In this document: in pieces, positions 27,208 through 35,936 of the stretch
Position numbering within the stretch: position 1 is the first letter of the stretch
Layout of the letters: each line of letters starts with the position of its first letter
Made by a program: the position numbers and the translations under genes
Assembly (NCBI GenBank): GCA_963823215.1
Contig: CAWGKT010000012.1
Location: 496,001 to 560,000, forward strand
Direction of reading: 5' to 3'
DNA length: 64,000 nt
From: CAIWHR01 sp963823215
GTDB lineage: Bacteria; Pseudomonadota; Gammaproteobacteria; Burkholderiales; Casimicrobiaceae
The notes under the pieces: generated by a model
The model's database searches: none
Told to the model about the DNA's origin: nothing
Seen by the model: the letters and a program-made list of their open reading frames with translations, nothing else

Positions 27208-28593
27208 TCAGCGCGCGCCGAAGCGCCGCAGCAGCTTGTCGTGGATGCCGCCGAAGCCGCCGTTGCTCATCACCAGCACGTGATCGCCGGCGCGCGCCTC
27301 GGCCACGATGGCGGTGACAAGGGCGTCGAGATCGTCGTGCACGACGGCCTTGGTACCCAGCGGCGCGAGCGCGACGGCAGGATCCCAGCCGAGCTTCGCC
27401 GCGTAGCAGAACGTCAGGTCGGCGGCGGCCAGGCTTCCCGGCAGCGCGTCCTTCATCGCCCCAAGCTTCATCGTATTCGATCGCGGCTCCAGCACCGCGA
27501 GGATGCGCGCCGCGCCCACCGCGCGCCGGAGCCCGTCGACCGTCGTCGCGAACGCGGTCGGATGATGGGCGAAGTCGTCGTAGACGGTAACGCCCCCCGC
27601 CGTTCCACGCACCTCGAGGCGGCGCTTGATGCCGTCGAATTCGGTGAGCGCGGCAAGTCCCGCCGCCACCGGGACGCCCACGTGTCGGGCAGCCACGAGT
27701 GCGCCCAGCGCATTGAGGCGGTTGTGCCGGCCGAGCTGCGGCAGATCGGGCGGCCAACGCACGATGCCCTGCGGTGCCCCGGCCAGGGTTACCGCGCCGT
27801 CACTGTCGATCCGCCAAGCGGGCGGCGGCGCGCCATCGGTGGCGACGAACTCGGTGCCGGCAAATCGCTCCACCTCAGACCACGCGCCGCGGGCCAGAAC
27901 ATGTTCGAGGCTTAGCACCTCGGCGTTCACGAGGAGACGCCCCGACCGGGGTACGGTGCGAACGAGGTGATGGAACTGGGTCTCGATGGCAGCCACGTCG
28001 GGGAAGATGTCCGCGTGGTCGTATTCGAGGTTGTTGAGGATCGCGGTCCGTGGTCTGTAGTGCACAAACTTCGAGCGCTTGTCGAAGAAGGCCGTATCGT
28101 ATTCGTCGGCCTCGATCACGAAGAACGCGCTGTCGGTCAGGCGCGCCGAAACGCCGAAATTGAGCGGCACGCCGCCGATCAGGAACCCCGGATCAAGGCC
28201 GGCGTGATCGAGGATCCACGCGAGCATCGACGCCGTCGTCGTCTTGCCGTGCGTGCCGGCGACCGCGAGCACCCATTTGTCGACGAGCACGTGCTCGAAG
28301 AGCCACTGCGGTCCCGATTGGTACGAAAGGCCCGCGTCGAGAATCGCCTCGACGAGCGGATTTCCGCGCGAGAGCGCATTGCCGACGACGAACACGTCGG
28401 CGCCGTGCGCCACCCCCGTAAGCTGCGCAGCGTCGTAGCCTTCGGTGAGCGCGATGCCGAGCCTCTCGAGCTGGGTGCTCATCGGCGGGTAGACGTTGGC
28501 GTCGCAACCCGTCACGTGATAGCCGGCGCGATGGGCGATCGCGGCGATGCCGCCCATGAAGGTGCCGCAGATGCCGAGGATGTGGAGGTGCAT
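27208..28593 (-). CDS. mpl: UDP-N-acetylmuramate:L-alanyl-gamma-D-glutamyl-meso-diaminopimelate ligase
   Basis: Mur-ligase family enzyme of 461 residues that reattaches recycled murein tripeptide to UDP-MurNAc in the cytoplasm. The N-terminal UDP-binding motif MHLHILGICGTFMGGIAAIAH is the Mpl hallmark. The ATP loop is VAGTHGKTTTASMLAWIL, and the central NNLEYDHADIF and C-terminal VYDDFAHHPTAFATTV and VLEPRSNTMK match Mpl rather than MurC. Start ATG 28593, ten bases after the MFS gene stop. Complete and apparently functional. Confidence 0.95.
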   Translation of the reverse strand: MHLHILGICGTFMGGIAAIAHRAGYHVTGCDANVYPPMSTQLERLGIALTEGYDAAQLTGVAHGADVFVVGNALSRGNPLVEAILDAGLSYQSGPQWLFEHVLVDKWVLAVAGTHGKTTTASMLAWILDHAGLDPGFLIGGVPLNFGVSARLTDSAFFVIEADEYDTAFFDKRSKFVHYRPRTAILNNLEYDHADIFPDVAAIETQFHHLVRTVPRSGRLLVNAEVLSLEHVLARGAWSEVERFAGTEFVATDGAPPPAWRIDSDGAVTLAGAPQGIVRWPPDLPQLGRHNRLNALGALVAARHVGVPVAAGLAALTEFDGIKRRLEVRGTAGGVTVYDDFAHHPTAFATTVDGLRRAVGAARILAVLEPRSNTMKLGAMKDALPGSLAAADLTFCYAAKLGWDPAVALAPLGTKAVVHDDLDALVTAIVAEARAGDHVLVMSNGGFGGIHDKLLRRFGAR

Positions 28594-28602
28594 GGCGCGT
28601 GC

Positions 28603-29850
28603 TCAGGCTCGTTTCGGTGGTGCCGCGGGGACCGCAGAGTACGAGTACGGGGCGTGCCGCCGCCAGCCCAGCACAAACCACGCGTAGGTCAGCACGTTCA
28701 GCGTCAGCACGAGCGCAAACGCGAACTGCAGCCCCCCGGCGGCATCGAGGCCGAAGCCCGCACGCGCCGCGTCGACGACGAGGCCGATGCCCCACTGCGC
28801 GACGAAGCCGCCGCCGAACATCATCAGGTTGAGCGCCGTATTCGCGCGCCCCGCGAAGTCGGCCGCGAAGCCGGCGTTCAGCGCGCTGAACGCGAGGACG
28901 TTGGTGGCGGCGCCCAGCCCGTAGAACCCCCACCAGACATACGTGCCGGGGAGCTGCCCGATGATGGCCGCGAACGCGATGATGTTGAGCGCGAACCCCA
29001 GGGCGAACAGGTGCCGCGGGCCGAGGCCGTACCGTGCGATGCGCGCCGAGAAGACCCCCAGCGCGAGATACCCCGCGAGCATGACGATCCCGAGCCAGAA
29101 CAGGTGTCCCGCCGCGACGCCGCGGTCGAAACCGTTGACTTCCGTCAGCCACGGCACCGACCACAGCCCCTGTATCGCGAAGAACGAACCGGTGCAGCTG
29201 CCGGCAAGCGGCGCGATCCACCAGAATCGCGGGTGCAGGAACAGGCTACGCACGCCCGCCCACAGCGTCCCGACGCTCTGGCTCCCGGTCGGCTTCGCGG
29301 TGTCGGGCACGCGCAGCCAGATCCAGACCGCGGCGGCGAAGGTCAGCACCGCGAGCCCGGCGAAGAGCGTGCGCCAGTGGACGTAGCGCAGCGCGAGCTC
29401 GGTCGGCGTGGCCGCCGCGAGCGCGCCGGCGCTCCCGGCCGTCATGATCCAGCCGGCAAGCGACGCCTGCCGCTCCCGCGGCATCCACGCGGCGATCGCC
29501 TTCAGCGGCGCCATCAGGCAGACGGCGACCCCGGCGCCGATCAGCGCGCGGGCCACGACCAATCCGGTTGCCGATTCCGCGAGCGCGAAGAGGAGCGCGC
29601 CCGTTGCGCCCAGCACCAGCAGCGCGGACTCCACGCGGCGCGGTCCGTAGCGGTCGAGCAGGACGCCCGCCGGCAGCTGCACGGCCGCGAAGGTGATGAA
29701 ATAGGCGCTGGTGAGGAGCCCGAGCGTGCCCGGGCCGAGCTCGAAGTCGCGCGTCAACTCCGGCGAGACCACCGCGTTGACGGTCCGGAACAGGTACGAC
29801 AGCAGGTAGGCGACCCAGAAGGCGCTGAAGACGCTGCGCGTGTTCAGCAT
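28603..29850 (-). CDS. Major facilitator superfamily transporter
   Basis: Inner-membrane carrier with about 12 hydrophobic helices in ~415 residues. The first loop holds LLDRYGPRRVES, the MFS motif A (G-x-x-x-D-R-x-G-R-R type), and LGVFSARIARYGLGPRH is its weaker second-half echo. The ATG at 29850 starts MLNTRSVFSAFWVAYLLSY, directly before helix 1; a TTG at 29865 is possible. It lies between the hydroxyproline island and mpl and could belong to either transcript. Substrate unknown; the sequence does not resemble the proline/betaine ProP group in a way I can support. Confidence 0.88.
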   Translation of the reverse strand: MLNTRSVFSAFWVAYLLSYLFRTVNAVVSPELTRDFELGPGTLGLLTSAYFITFAAVQLPAGVLLDRYGPRRVESALLVLGATGALLFALAESATGLVVARALIGAGVAVCLMAPLKAIAAWMPRERQASLAGWIMTAGSAGALAAATPTELALRYVHWRTLFAGLAVLTFAAAVWIWLRVPDTAKPTGSQSVGTLWAGVRSLFLHPRFWWIAPLAGSCTGSFFAIQGLWSVPWLTEVNGFDRGVAAGHLFWLGIVMLAGYLALGVFSARIARYGLGPRHLFALGFALNIIAFAAIIGQLPGTYVWWGFYGLGAATNVLAFSALNAGFAADFAGRANTALNLMMFGGGFVAQWGIGLVVDAARAGFGLDAAGGLQFAFALVLTLNVLTYAWFVLGWRRHAPYSYSAVPAAPPKRA

Positions 29851-29883
29851 CGAAGGCGGCGGCAAAGGGGCATCACCGGCGCG

Positions 29884-31149
29884 TCACCGCCCGGCGTAGC
29901 GATCCGGCGACAGTTGCGCCATGTCGAAGGATGGAGTCTCGCCCGCCAGTATCCCGGCGATAAGCTTCCCGGTGCCCGGACCGAGGCTCATGCCCATCAT
30001 CGCGTGGCCGGTGGCAATGGAGAGGTTCGCGCATTTCGCGGTGCGGCCGATGTACGGCATCCCGTCCGGCGAGCACGGCCGCAGCCCGCGCCACGGCGCG
30101 ATGCCGTCGAAATCCGACGGCTCGAAATCGGGATAGTACTTCGAAGCGGCCGCGATGATGCCGCGCACGCGCACCGGACTGATGTCCTCGTTGAGGCCCG
30201 CGATTTCCATCGTCCCCGCAAAGCGCAGCGCGCCGCCCAACGGGGTGACCGCCACCCGCGCCTCGGTCAGGATCGCGCAGATGGCCGGCAATTGCCGCGG
30301 CTTCGCGAGCGTCAGGCTGTAGCCTTTGCCGGCCTGCAGCGGCAGGCGCAAGCCCAGCTGGTGCGCGAGCGACGACGACCACGAGCCGCCGCAGAGCACG
30401 AACTCGTCCGCCTCGATCTCACCGCCTCCGCGCGTCGTCGCGGCCCGGATCGTCCGGCCACCTTCGACGCGCCAGCCCGTAATCTCGGTGTTCCACGCGA
30501 ACTCGGCGCCCTCCGCCGCGACCCGGTCCTGCAACTCCCCGACAAAGCGATCCGGAGACAGGTGACAGTCCTGCGGAAAGTACACGGCGCCGGCGATGTC
30601 CATCCGAATGCCGGGATCGAGCGCCGCCGCCTGCCTGGCGTCGAGCACCTCCGAAGCGATGCCAAGCGCACGGCCGAACTCGGCCGTGCGGGCTTCCTCA
30701 TCCAGCACATGCCGCGTTCGGCACAGCATCAGCAGCCCCTTCCGGACGAGGCCGAAGTCGCTTCCGGGCAGCGCGGCAAGCTCTTCGAAGCAGCGGTGGC
30801 TCGCGCTGCTGAGATCGCGCAGCAACGGCGCGGCGCGGCGAACGTGCTCGGGCGTGGCCGCGCGCCAGAATTTGATGCCCCAGTCGAGGAGATCCCGCGA
30901 CAGGCGCGGCTTGACGTAGAACGGCGATGCGGGATTCCACATCCACTTGAGGCCCTGCGCCACCATGCCGGGCGCAGCGAGCGGCACAAAATGGCTGGTC
31001 ACCAGCATGCCGGCGTTCTCGAACGAGCAGCCATCGCGCTGCGCGGGATTGCGATCGACGAGCGTCACGCGCGCGCCGCGACGCGCACAGTAATACGCGG
31101 CGGACAGGCCGATGACGCCGCCGCCGATGATGGCAACGCGCTTTTTCAT
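29884..31149 (-). CDS. FAD-dependent D-amino-acid (D-hydroxyproline) dehydrogenase, DadA-like
   Basis: 421-residue flavoprotein of the DAO/DadA family: GxGxxG-type FAD loop VAIIGGGVIGLSAAYYCARRGA followed by VTLVDRN at the N-terminus. C-terminal family signatures are FDGIAPWRGLRPCSPDGMPYIGRT and LSIATGHAMMGMSLGPGTGKLIA. These enzymes oxidise D-amino acids to imino acids, passing electrons to the membrane. Next to a 4-hydroxyproline epimerase it is best explained as the cis-4-hydroxy-D-proline dehydrogenase that makes pyrroline-4-hydroxy-2-carboxylate. ATG 31149 sits one base after an intercistronic repeat. Confidence 0.88.
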   Translation of the reverse strand: MKKRVAIIGGGVIGLSAAYYCARRGARVTLVDRNPAQRDGCSFENAGMLVTSHFVPLAAPGMVAQGLKWMWNPASPFYVKPRLSRDLLDWGIKFWRAATPEHVRRAAPLLRDLSSASHRCFEELAALPGSDFGLVRKGLLMLCRTRHVLDEEARTAEFGRALGIASEVLDARQAAALDPGIRMDIAGAVYFPQDCHLSPDRFVGELQDRVAAEGAEFAWNTEITGWRVEGGRTIRAATTRGGGEIEADEFVLCGGSWSSSLAHQLGLRLPLQAGKGYSLTLAKPRQLPAICAILTEARVAVTPLGGALRFAGTMEIAGLNEDISPVRVRGIIAAASKYYPDFEPSDFDGIAPWRGLRPCSPDGMPYIGRTAKCANLSIATGHAMMGMSLGPGTGKLIAGILAGETPSFDMAQLSPDRYAGR

Positions 31150-31150
31150 T

Positions 31151-31295
31151 CAGTGCCCGCCCGGCCGCCCGAAGGGCACTGACCGCCCCCGCGGGGGGCA
31201 GCGAACACCAGGCCGAAGGCCGCAGGACAGCCGAAGGCTGGTCCCGCGCAGCGGGATGCGGCGAAGCCGCACACAGTGAGCGTGGGGGCCGTTCA
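31151..31295 (+). repeat. Intercistronic palindromic repeat with an internal array of mini-hairpins (copy C)
   Basis: Outer stem CAGTGCCC (31151-31158) / GGGCACTG (31174-31181), GC stem and GAGCGTGGGGGCCGTTCA tail as in the other copies, but enlarged by about 65 bases. The extra DNA holds four consecutive small stem-loops: GGCC-gaa-GGCC (31211), CAGCC-gaa-GGCTG (31228), CCCGC-gca-GCGGG (31243) and GCGGC-gaa-GCCGC (31258). It fills the epimerase-dehydrogenase gap. Confidence 0.85.
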
Positions 31296-31296
31296 T

Positions 31297-32232
31297 CTAG
31301 CGGATGCCATGCGCGAACGGGTCGAGGTCGTTCACGAGGAGCTTCGCCTCGGCGTTCACGAACGCCCGGCCGGTGATCACCGGCTCGATTGCGCCCGTCG
31401 CGCGATCGAGCCAGCGGAACGTGCCGCCGAAGGTGCTGCCGAGGATGCTCTCCTGGACCCACCCGGCGCCTTCCGCGAGCTTGCCGTCGGCAGCGAGGCA
31501 GGCGAGTTTCGCGCTGGTGCCGGTGCCGCAGGGCGAGCGATCGTAGGCCTTGCCCGGGCACAGCACGAAGCTCCGCGAATTCGCGGTCGGCGCCACTGCC
31601 GAACCGAAGAGCTCGATGTGATCGACGTCCGGGTGGCCCTGCGCGTTGAGCGCCTGGCGCACCCGCCAGCAGAAATCCGTCAACCGGTCCACATTGGCCA
31701 GCGCGAGATCCTGGCCGTGTTCCGCGATCAGGAAGAACCGGTTGCCGCCCCAGGCCACGTCGCCGGTGATCGCGCCGAGGCCGGGCACTTTCACGGTAAC
31801 CGCTTTCGCGATGCGCCAGCTGGCGACGTTCGCGATCGAAACATTCCCGTCCGGATCGAGTGTCGCGGTGACGGTCCCGACGGGGGTCTCGATCCGGTGG
31901 GTGCCTGGCCCGATCCTGCCTAGGTGCGCGAGTGTGGCCACGAGCCCGATCGTGCCGTGGCCGCACATGCCGAGGTAGCCGACGTTGTTGAAGAAGACGA
32001 CGCCGGCCGCGCACGACGCGTCCTCCGGCGGCACGAGCAGCGCTCCGACGACGACATCCGACCCGCGCGGCTCGTTGACGATGGCGGAACGGAAGCGGTC
32101 GAACTCGCGCCGGAATCGCTCGCGGCGCTCCGCGAGCGGACCCGTTCCGAGGTCGGGGCCGCCGGCGATGACGACACGCGTCGGCTCGCCGCCCGTGTGC
32201 GAATCGATGACTTCGATGCTGTGCGTTGCCAT
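31297..32232 (-). CDS. 4-hydroxyproline 2-epimerase (proline racemase family)
   Basis: 311-residue enzyme that inverts C2 of trans-4-hydroxy-L-proline to cis-4-hydroxy-D-proline. Both catalytic cysteines of the family are present: GYLGMCGHGTIGLVATL and YDRSPCGTGTSAKLACLA. Substrate-side elements are IDSHTGGEPTRVV at the N-terminus and GGNRFFLIAEHG in the middle. Two-Cys members are either proline racemases or hydroxyproline epimerases; the D-hydroxyproline dehydrogenase, DapA-type deaminase and amino-acid transporter nearby favour the epimerase. Start ATG 32232. Confidence 0.9.
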   Translation of the reverse strand: MATHSIEVIDSHTGGEPTRVVIAGGPDLGTGPLAERRERFRREFDRFRSAIVNEPRGSDVVVGALLVPPEDASCAAGVVFFNNVGYLGMCGHGTIGLVATLAHLGRIGPGTHRIETPVGTVTATLDPDGNVSIANVASWRIAKAVTVKVPGLGAITGDVAWGGNRFFLIAEHGQDLALANVDRLTDFCWRVRQALNAQGHPDVDHIELFGSAVAPTANSRSFVLCPGKAYDRSPCGTGTSAKLACLAADGKLAEGAGWVQESILGSTFGGTFRWLDRATGAIEPVITGRAFVNAEAKLLVNDLDPFAHGIR

Positions 32233-32277
32233 GTCGTGCGTCGGCGAATGCGCCCGGCCAAACCGTGCGCAGCGGGT

Positions 32278-33354
32278 TCAGGCCTTGTGCATCGGCCAGG
32301 TGTCGGAGAGCCGGTAACCGCCCGGCCAGGGATCGTCCGGGTCGAGCATGTGCTGGTGGGTCCCGGTGATCCATGCGCGCCCCGAAATCGAGGGCACGAT
32401 GCCCGCCCTCTCGCCGACGGGCACCTCGGCTTCGATGCAGCAGCGGAACTCGGAATCGATGATCGAGCGCCCGATGTAGCGATCGCCGGTCTTCAGCACA
32501 CGCTTCGCGTGGAGTACCGCAAGGCGGGCCGAACAGCCGGTGCCGCAGGGGGAGCGGTCGATCTTGCCGGGACGAATCGCCACCGCGTTCTTCCCTACGG
32601 CGACGCCATCGACGAAAGCAAGCGGCGCCGTGAACTGACAGAACGAGATGTGGCTCCACTCCGGCAGCACGGGATGCCGGAAGCCCAGCTGCTCGTCCGC
32701 CGCTCGCGTGATTGTCAATCCGGTCTCCGCGAGGTCCTTCGCCTCGTCGGCCGCAATCGAGAAACCCAGCGCCTGCGCATCGACGAGTACGAAGCTGTCG
32801 CCGCCGTACGCAGTGTCCACGGTCAGCGTGCCGATGCCCGCCACTTCCAGCTTCGCTTCGAGCCGATCAGCGAACGATGGCACGTTGCGCACGGTGATCC
32901 GCTCGGCCTTGCCGTTGCGGCAATCGGCGGCGATCTCGACGATGCCGCCGGGCGCCTCGAGCGCGAACCGTGTCACGGGCTCGACCATGGGCACGATGCC
33001 GGTGTCCAGCAGGACCGTCGCCACGCAAATCGAGTTCGAGCCCGACATCGGCGGCGTGTCCGCCGGCTCCATGATGATCCAACCCATCCGGGCCCGGGGA
33101 TCCCTGGCGGGAACCAGCAGATTGACGTGGCGGAACACGCCCCCGCGCGGCTCGTTCAGCACGAAATTGCGCAGCGTCTCGTCCTGCGCGACGAAGCGCG
33201 ACTGCTGCCAGAGCGTGTCCCCGGGGGGCGGCGCGACGCCGCCGACGATGACGTCGCCCACCTCGCCTTCGGCGTGGCAGCTCACGACATGGACGAGCGT
33301 GGAAGTGCGAATGGCGCGGACCTCGGCTTGCGGTTCAGCGGGCGCCGACGACAA
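32278..33354 (-). CDS. Proline racemase family protein with Ser/Cys active-site pair
   Basis: Second proline-racemase-family protein (~358 residues). The second catalytic Cys is kept (DRSPCGTGCSARLAVLHA), but the first is Ser (PPMSGSNSICVATVLLDTG). I recall Ser/Cys members acting as hydroxyproline epimerases and Cys/Thr members as trans-3-hydroxyproline dehydratases, so the pair here points to epimerisation, possibly of a 3-hydroxy isomer. The frame starts at a TTG (33354), overlapping the enolase-superfamily gene by 20 bases; no ATG is available before the conserved STLVHVVSCHAEGEVGDVI, so the exact start is uncertain. Confidence 0.82.
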   Translation of the reverse strand: MSSAPAEPQAEVRAIRTSTLVHVVSCHAEGEVGDVIVGGVAPPPGDTLWQQSRFVAQDETLRNFVLNEPRGGVFRHVNLLVPARDPRARMGWIIMEPADTPPMSGSNSICVATVLLDTGIVPMVEPVTRFALEAPGGIVEIAADCRNGKAERITVRNVPSFADRLEAKLEVAGIGTLTVDTAYGGDSFVLVDAQALGFSIAADEAKDLAETGLTITRAADEQLGFRHPVLPEWSHISFCQFTAPLAFVDGVAVGKNAVAIRPGKIDRSPCGTGCSARLAVLHAKRVLKTGDRYIGRSIIDSEFRCCIEAEVPVGERAGIVPSISGRAWITGTHQHMLDPDDPWPGGYRLSDTWPMHKA

Positions 33355-34444
33355 CCACGGGATCGCCGAGGACGTCGAAGCGCGGTGTGACGCCGAGGCC
33401 CGGCCGGTCGGAAGCCGTCATCCTGCCGTCGACCCGCTGCGGAGCGCCGTCCGCGATGGTGACCGTGCCGTAACTGTTGAAATCCGTCGCGGAGAAGCAG
33501 AACTCGGCCGGCGTCGAGCGTGCGAGATGGGCGATGGCCGCCGTGACGATGTCGCCGCCCCAGGTGTCCTCGATCGTCATCGGGATGCCCGAAGCGACGC
33601 AGAGATCGCGCATCAGCCGGGCCTTGGTGAGGCCACCAACCTTGGAGATCTTGAGATTGATCACGTCCATTGCGTGGTCGGCGAGCCCGCGCACCAGGAC
33701 ATCGGTGCCGGTGATCACCTCGTCCAGCACGAACGGCAGGCCGGTCCGGCGCCGGATCGACAGGCATTCCTCGTACGATGGGCAGGGCTGCTCGATGTAG
33801 ACGTCGACGTCGCGCACGGCAGCGACGACCCGCGCGGCCTCGTGCATCGTCCAGCCGGTGTTGGCGTCCGCAACGAGGATGTCGCCCGGCTGCAGTATCT
33901 GCCGACACGCGCGGATGCGCGCAATGTCGTCGTTCGCGTCGGCGCCCACCTTCAGCTGGAACTTGGTGTAACCCTCCTTCCGGTAGCCGGCGATGTTGCG
34001 CGCCATCTCGTCGGGTGGCAGCTGCGAGATGGCGCGGTAGAGCGCGATGTCCGGCTGTTCGCTGCCGCCAAGCAGCCTGTACACCGGCAGCCCGGCGACC
34101 TTGCCCAGAATGTCCCAGCAGGCGACGTCGACCGGCGCCTTCGCGTACGCGTGGCCGCGCAGGACTGCATCCATGCGCCGGTTGAGCACGCCGTGATCGC
34201 GGGGGTCGAGGCCGATGAGCTTCGGCCCGATCTCCGCCAGGCCGGCGCGCACGCCCGCCGCGTAGGCGGGCAGGTAGGCCGAGCCGAGCGGACAGCACTC
34301 GGCGTAGCCGGTGATGCCGGCATCGGTCTCGACCGCAACGACCGTGGCGTCGAAGATCTCGACGAAATTGCCGTTCGACCAGCTGTAACGGCCTTCCTTA
34401 ATCGGCAGGTCGACTTGCCAAGCCTTGATCGCGGTGATCTTCAC
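33335..34444 (-). CDS. Mandelate racemase/muconate lactonizing enzyme-type enolase superfamily protein
   Basis: Enolase-superfamily protein of 369 residues. The MLE-subgroup active site is readable: KFQLKVG (Lys on strand 2), metal ligands ILVADANTGW (D), VYIEQPCPSYEE (E) and FVLDEVITG (D/E), and Lys in INLKISKVGGLTKARL. Two lysines facing each other support proton transfer at an alpha carbon, as in cis-3-hydroxyproline dehydratases, hydroxyproline-betaine epimerases or N-acylamino-acid racemases. The hydroxyproline neighbourhood favours the first two. GTG 34444 overlaps the stop of the ABC ATPase gene (GTGA), so the enzyme is co-translated with the transporter. Confidence 0.82.
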   Translation of the reverse strand: MKITAIKAWQVDLPIKEGRYSWSNGNFVEIFDATVVAVETDAGITGYAECCPLGSAYLPAYAAGVRAGLAEIGPKLIGLDPRDHGVLNRRMDAVLRGHAYAKAPVDVACWDILGKVAGLPVYRLLGGSEQPDIALYRAISQLPPDEMARNIAGYRKEGYTKFQLKVGADANDDIARIRACRQILQPGDILVADANTGWTMHEAARVVAAVRDVDVYIEQPCPSYEECLSIRRRTGLPFVLDEVITGTDVLVRGLADHAMDVINLKISKVGGLTKARLMRDLCVASGIPMTIEDTWGGDIVTAAIAHLARSTPAEFCFSATDFNSYGTVTIADGAPQRVDGRMTASDRPGLGVTPRFDVLGDPVVVVGAR

Positions 34445-35190
34445 GGAGCATCCTGTTTTGCGGTGTTCGACAACACCGATTTCATGAACTGGGCGGTTTC
34501 CGGCTCGCGCGGGTGGCCGATCACCTGCTCGGGCGGCCCGATTTCGTGAATCAGGCCGGACTTGAAGAACGCGACGCGGTCCGAAACCTCGCGCGCGAAC
34601 GAGATCTCGTGCGTGACGACAATCATCGTCATCCCTTCGCCCGACAGCATCCGCAGCGTGTCGAGCACCTCGCCGACGAGCTGCGGATCGAGCGCGGAGG
34701 TCACCTCGTCCAGCAACATGTAGTCGGGCGACATCGCCAGCGCGCGGGCGATGGCCACGCGCTGCTGCTGTCCGCCCGAGAGCTTCGACGGGTAGACCGT
34801 CAGCTTGTCCGCGAGGCCGACGTGCTTCAGCTGGCGCACGGCGATGGCCTCTGCTTCCTCGCGGCCCTTGCCCAAGACCTTGCGCGGCGCGAGCATCACG
34901 TTCTCGAGCACGGTGAGATGCGGAAAGGCGTTGAGCTGCTGGAAGACGATGCCGATCTTCTGCCGCAGCTTGTTGAGATCGGTCGCGCGCGCATGCACCT
35001 CGGTGCCGTCGACGACGATGCGCCCGCTCTGGATGGGCTCCAGCCCGTTCACGCACATCAGCAGCGTGGACTTCCCCGAGCCCGAGCCGCCGAGGACGGA
35101 AACGACCTCGCCCTTGGCGACCGTCATCGAGATGCCCTTCAGCACCTCGAGCGGCCCGAACGCCTTGTGGACTTTTTCTATCTCAATCAA
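34441..35190 (-). CDS. Polar amino-acid ABC transporter ATP-binding protein
   Basis: 249-residue single-domain ATPase of the GlnQ/HisP family: Walker A LGGSGSGKSTLL, Q-loop FQQLNAFPHLTVLENV, signature LSGGQQQRVAIARAL and Walker B YMLLDEVTSALDPQLVGEVLD, then the H-loop VTHEISFAREVSDRV. All catalytic residues are present. It overlaps the upstream permease by eight bases. Together with two permeases and a binding protein it forms a complete importer inside the hydroxyproline island, so hydroxyproline or a related amino acid is the probable substrate. Confidence 0.94.
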   Translation of the reverse strand: MIEIEKVHKAFGPLEVLKGISMTVAKGEVVSVLGGSGSGKSTLLMCVNGLEPIQSGRIVVDGTEVHARATDLNKLRQKIGIVFQQLNAFPHLTVLENVMLAPRKVLGKGREEAEAIAVRQLKHVGLADKLTVYPSKLSGGQQQRVAIARALAMSPDYMLLDEVTSALDPQLVGEVLDTLRMLSGEGMTMIVVTHEISFAREVSDRVAFFKSGLIHEIGPPEQVIGHPREPETAQFMKSVLSNTAKQDAP

Positions 35191-35839
35191 GGTCCCTCCA
35201 CTTCGCTTCGAGCCGGGCGCCCAGGCGGGAGATCGGATAGCTCATCAGGAAGTAGATCAGCCCGCAGACGCACAGCACCAGCAGCGGTTCCTGGATGCGG
35301 GTGATGATCACCTGCGAGGTGCGCAAGAGCTCGATGACGCCGATCCACCACACCAGCGCCGAATCCTTCATCACGCCGAGCGTGAGGCCGATCCACGAGG
35401 GCAGCGAGACGCGCAGCGCGATGGGAAACACGATCTCGCGCAGGTCCTGCCAGTAGGTGAGCCCGAGCGACCGCGCCGCCCGCCGCGTTGTCGGCGGCAC
35501 CGCCTGCACGCCGGCGCGCACGATCTCCGCGCAGTAGGACGACGTGTAGAAGGCGAGCACCACGCAGCTCACCACGAAGGCCGACGTGGGGAGGTTGAGG
35601 ATCGACTTGAACGAATTGACGAGCACCAGCTGGATCAGCAGCGGCACGGAGCGGAAGACGTCGAGGATGCCGCCCAGCGGCCAGTTGATCCACCACGGCG
35701 CCACCGCGCGCACCAGGCCGAACACCAGCCCCATCAGCGTGCCGCCGAGCACGGCGTAGAACGTGATCTGCAGCGTCACGCCGGCGCCGCCGAGCATGAG
35801 CAGCAATTCCTGCAGGCCGAAATCCGAACCTTCGAGCAT
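35183..35839 (-). CDS. Polar amino-acid ABC transporter permease (first of two)
   Basis: 218-residue inner-membrane permease of the HisM/GlnP family with about five hydrophobic helices. The ATPase-contact EAA loop is RAGVQAVPPTTRRAARSLGLTYWQ, and GALMG-type N-terminal sequence (VLGGTLMGLVFGLVRA) is typical. Start ATG 35839, 16 bases after repeat copy D, with GAGG upstream as ribosome site. It probably forms a heterodimer with the permease encoded upstream. Confidence 0.92.
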   Translation of the reverse strand: MLEGSDFGLQELLLMLGGAGVTLQITFYAVLGGTLMGLVFGLVRAVAPWWINWPLGGILDVFRSVPLLIQLVLVNSFKSILNLPTSAFVVSCVVLAFYTSSYCAEIVRAGVQAVPPTTRRAARSLGLTYWQDLREIVFPIALRVSLPSWIGLTLGVMKDSALVWWIGVIELLRTSQVIITRIQEPLLVLCVCGLIYFLMSYPISRLGARLEAKWRDLD

Positions 35840-35855
35840 GGGAGTCGGGCAGCCT

Positions 35856-35934
35856 CAGTGCCCGCCCGGCCGTCCGAAGGGCACTGAGCGCCCCCTCGGG
35901 GGGCAGCGAACGCATTGAGCGTGGGGGTCGTTCA
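35856..35934 (+). repeat. Intercistronic palindromic repeat (copy D)
   Basis: Perfect outer stem CAGTGCCC (35856-35863) / GGGCACTG (35879-35886), GC stem CCCCCTCGGGGGG and tail GAGCGTGGGGGTCGTTCA ending two bases before the stop of the preceding permease. It separates the two permease cistrons of the amino-acid importer. Confidence 0.88.
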
Positions 35935-35936
35935 TC

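Noticed and set aside
27967..31182. 1071-codon plus-strand open frame
   Set aside because: It spans the complements of mpl, the MFS gene and the dehydrogenase, all of which have clear motifs on the minus strand.
31185..31280. Extra DNA in repeat copy C considered as a small insertion sequence
   Set aside because: It has no open frame and I see no terminal inverted repeats or target duplication; it is a set of mini-hairpins.
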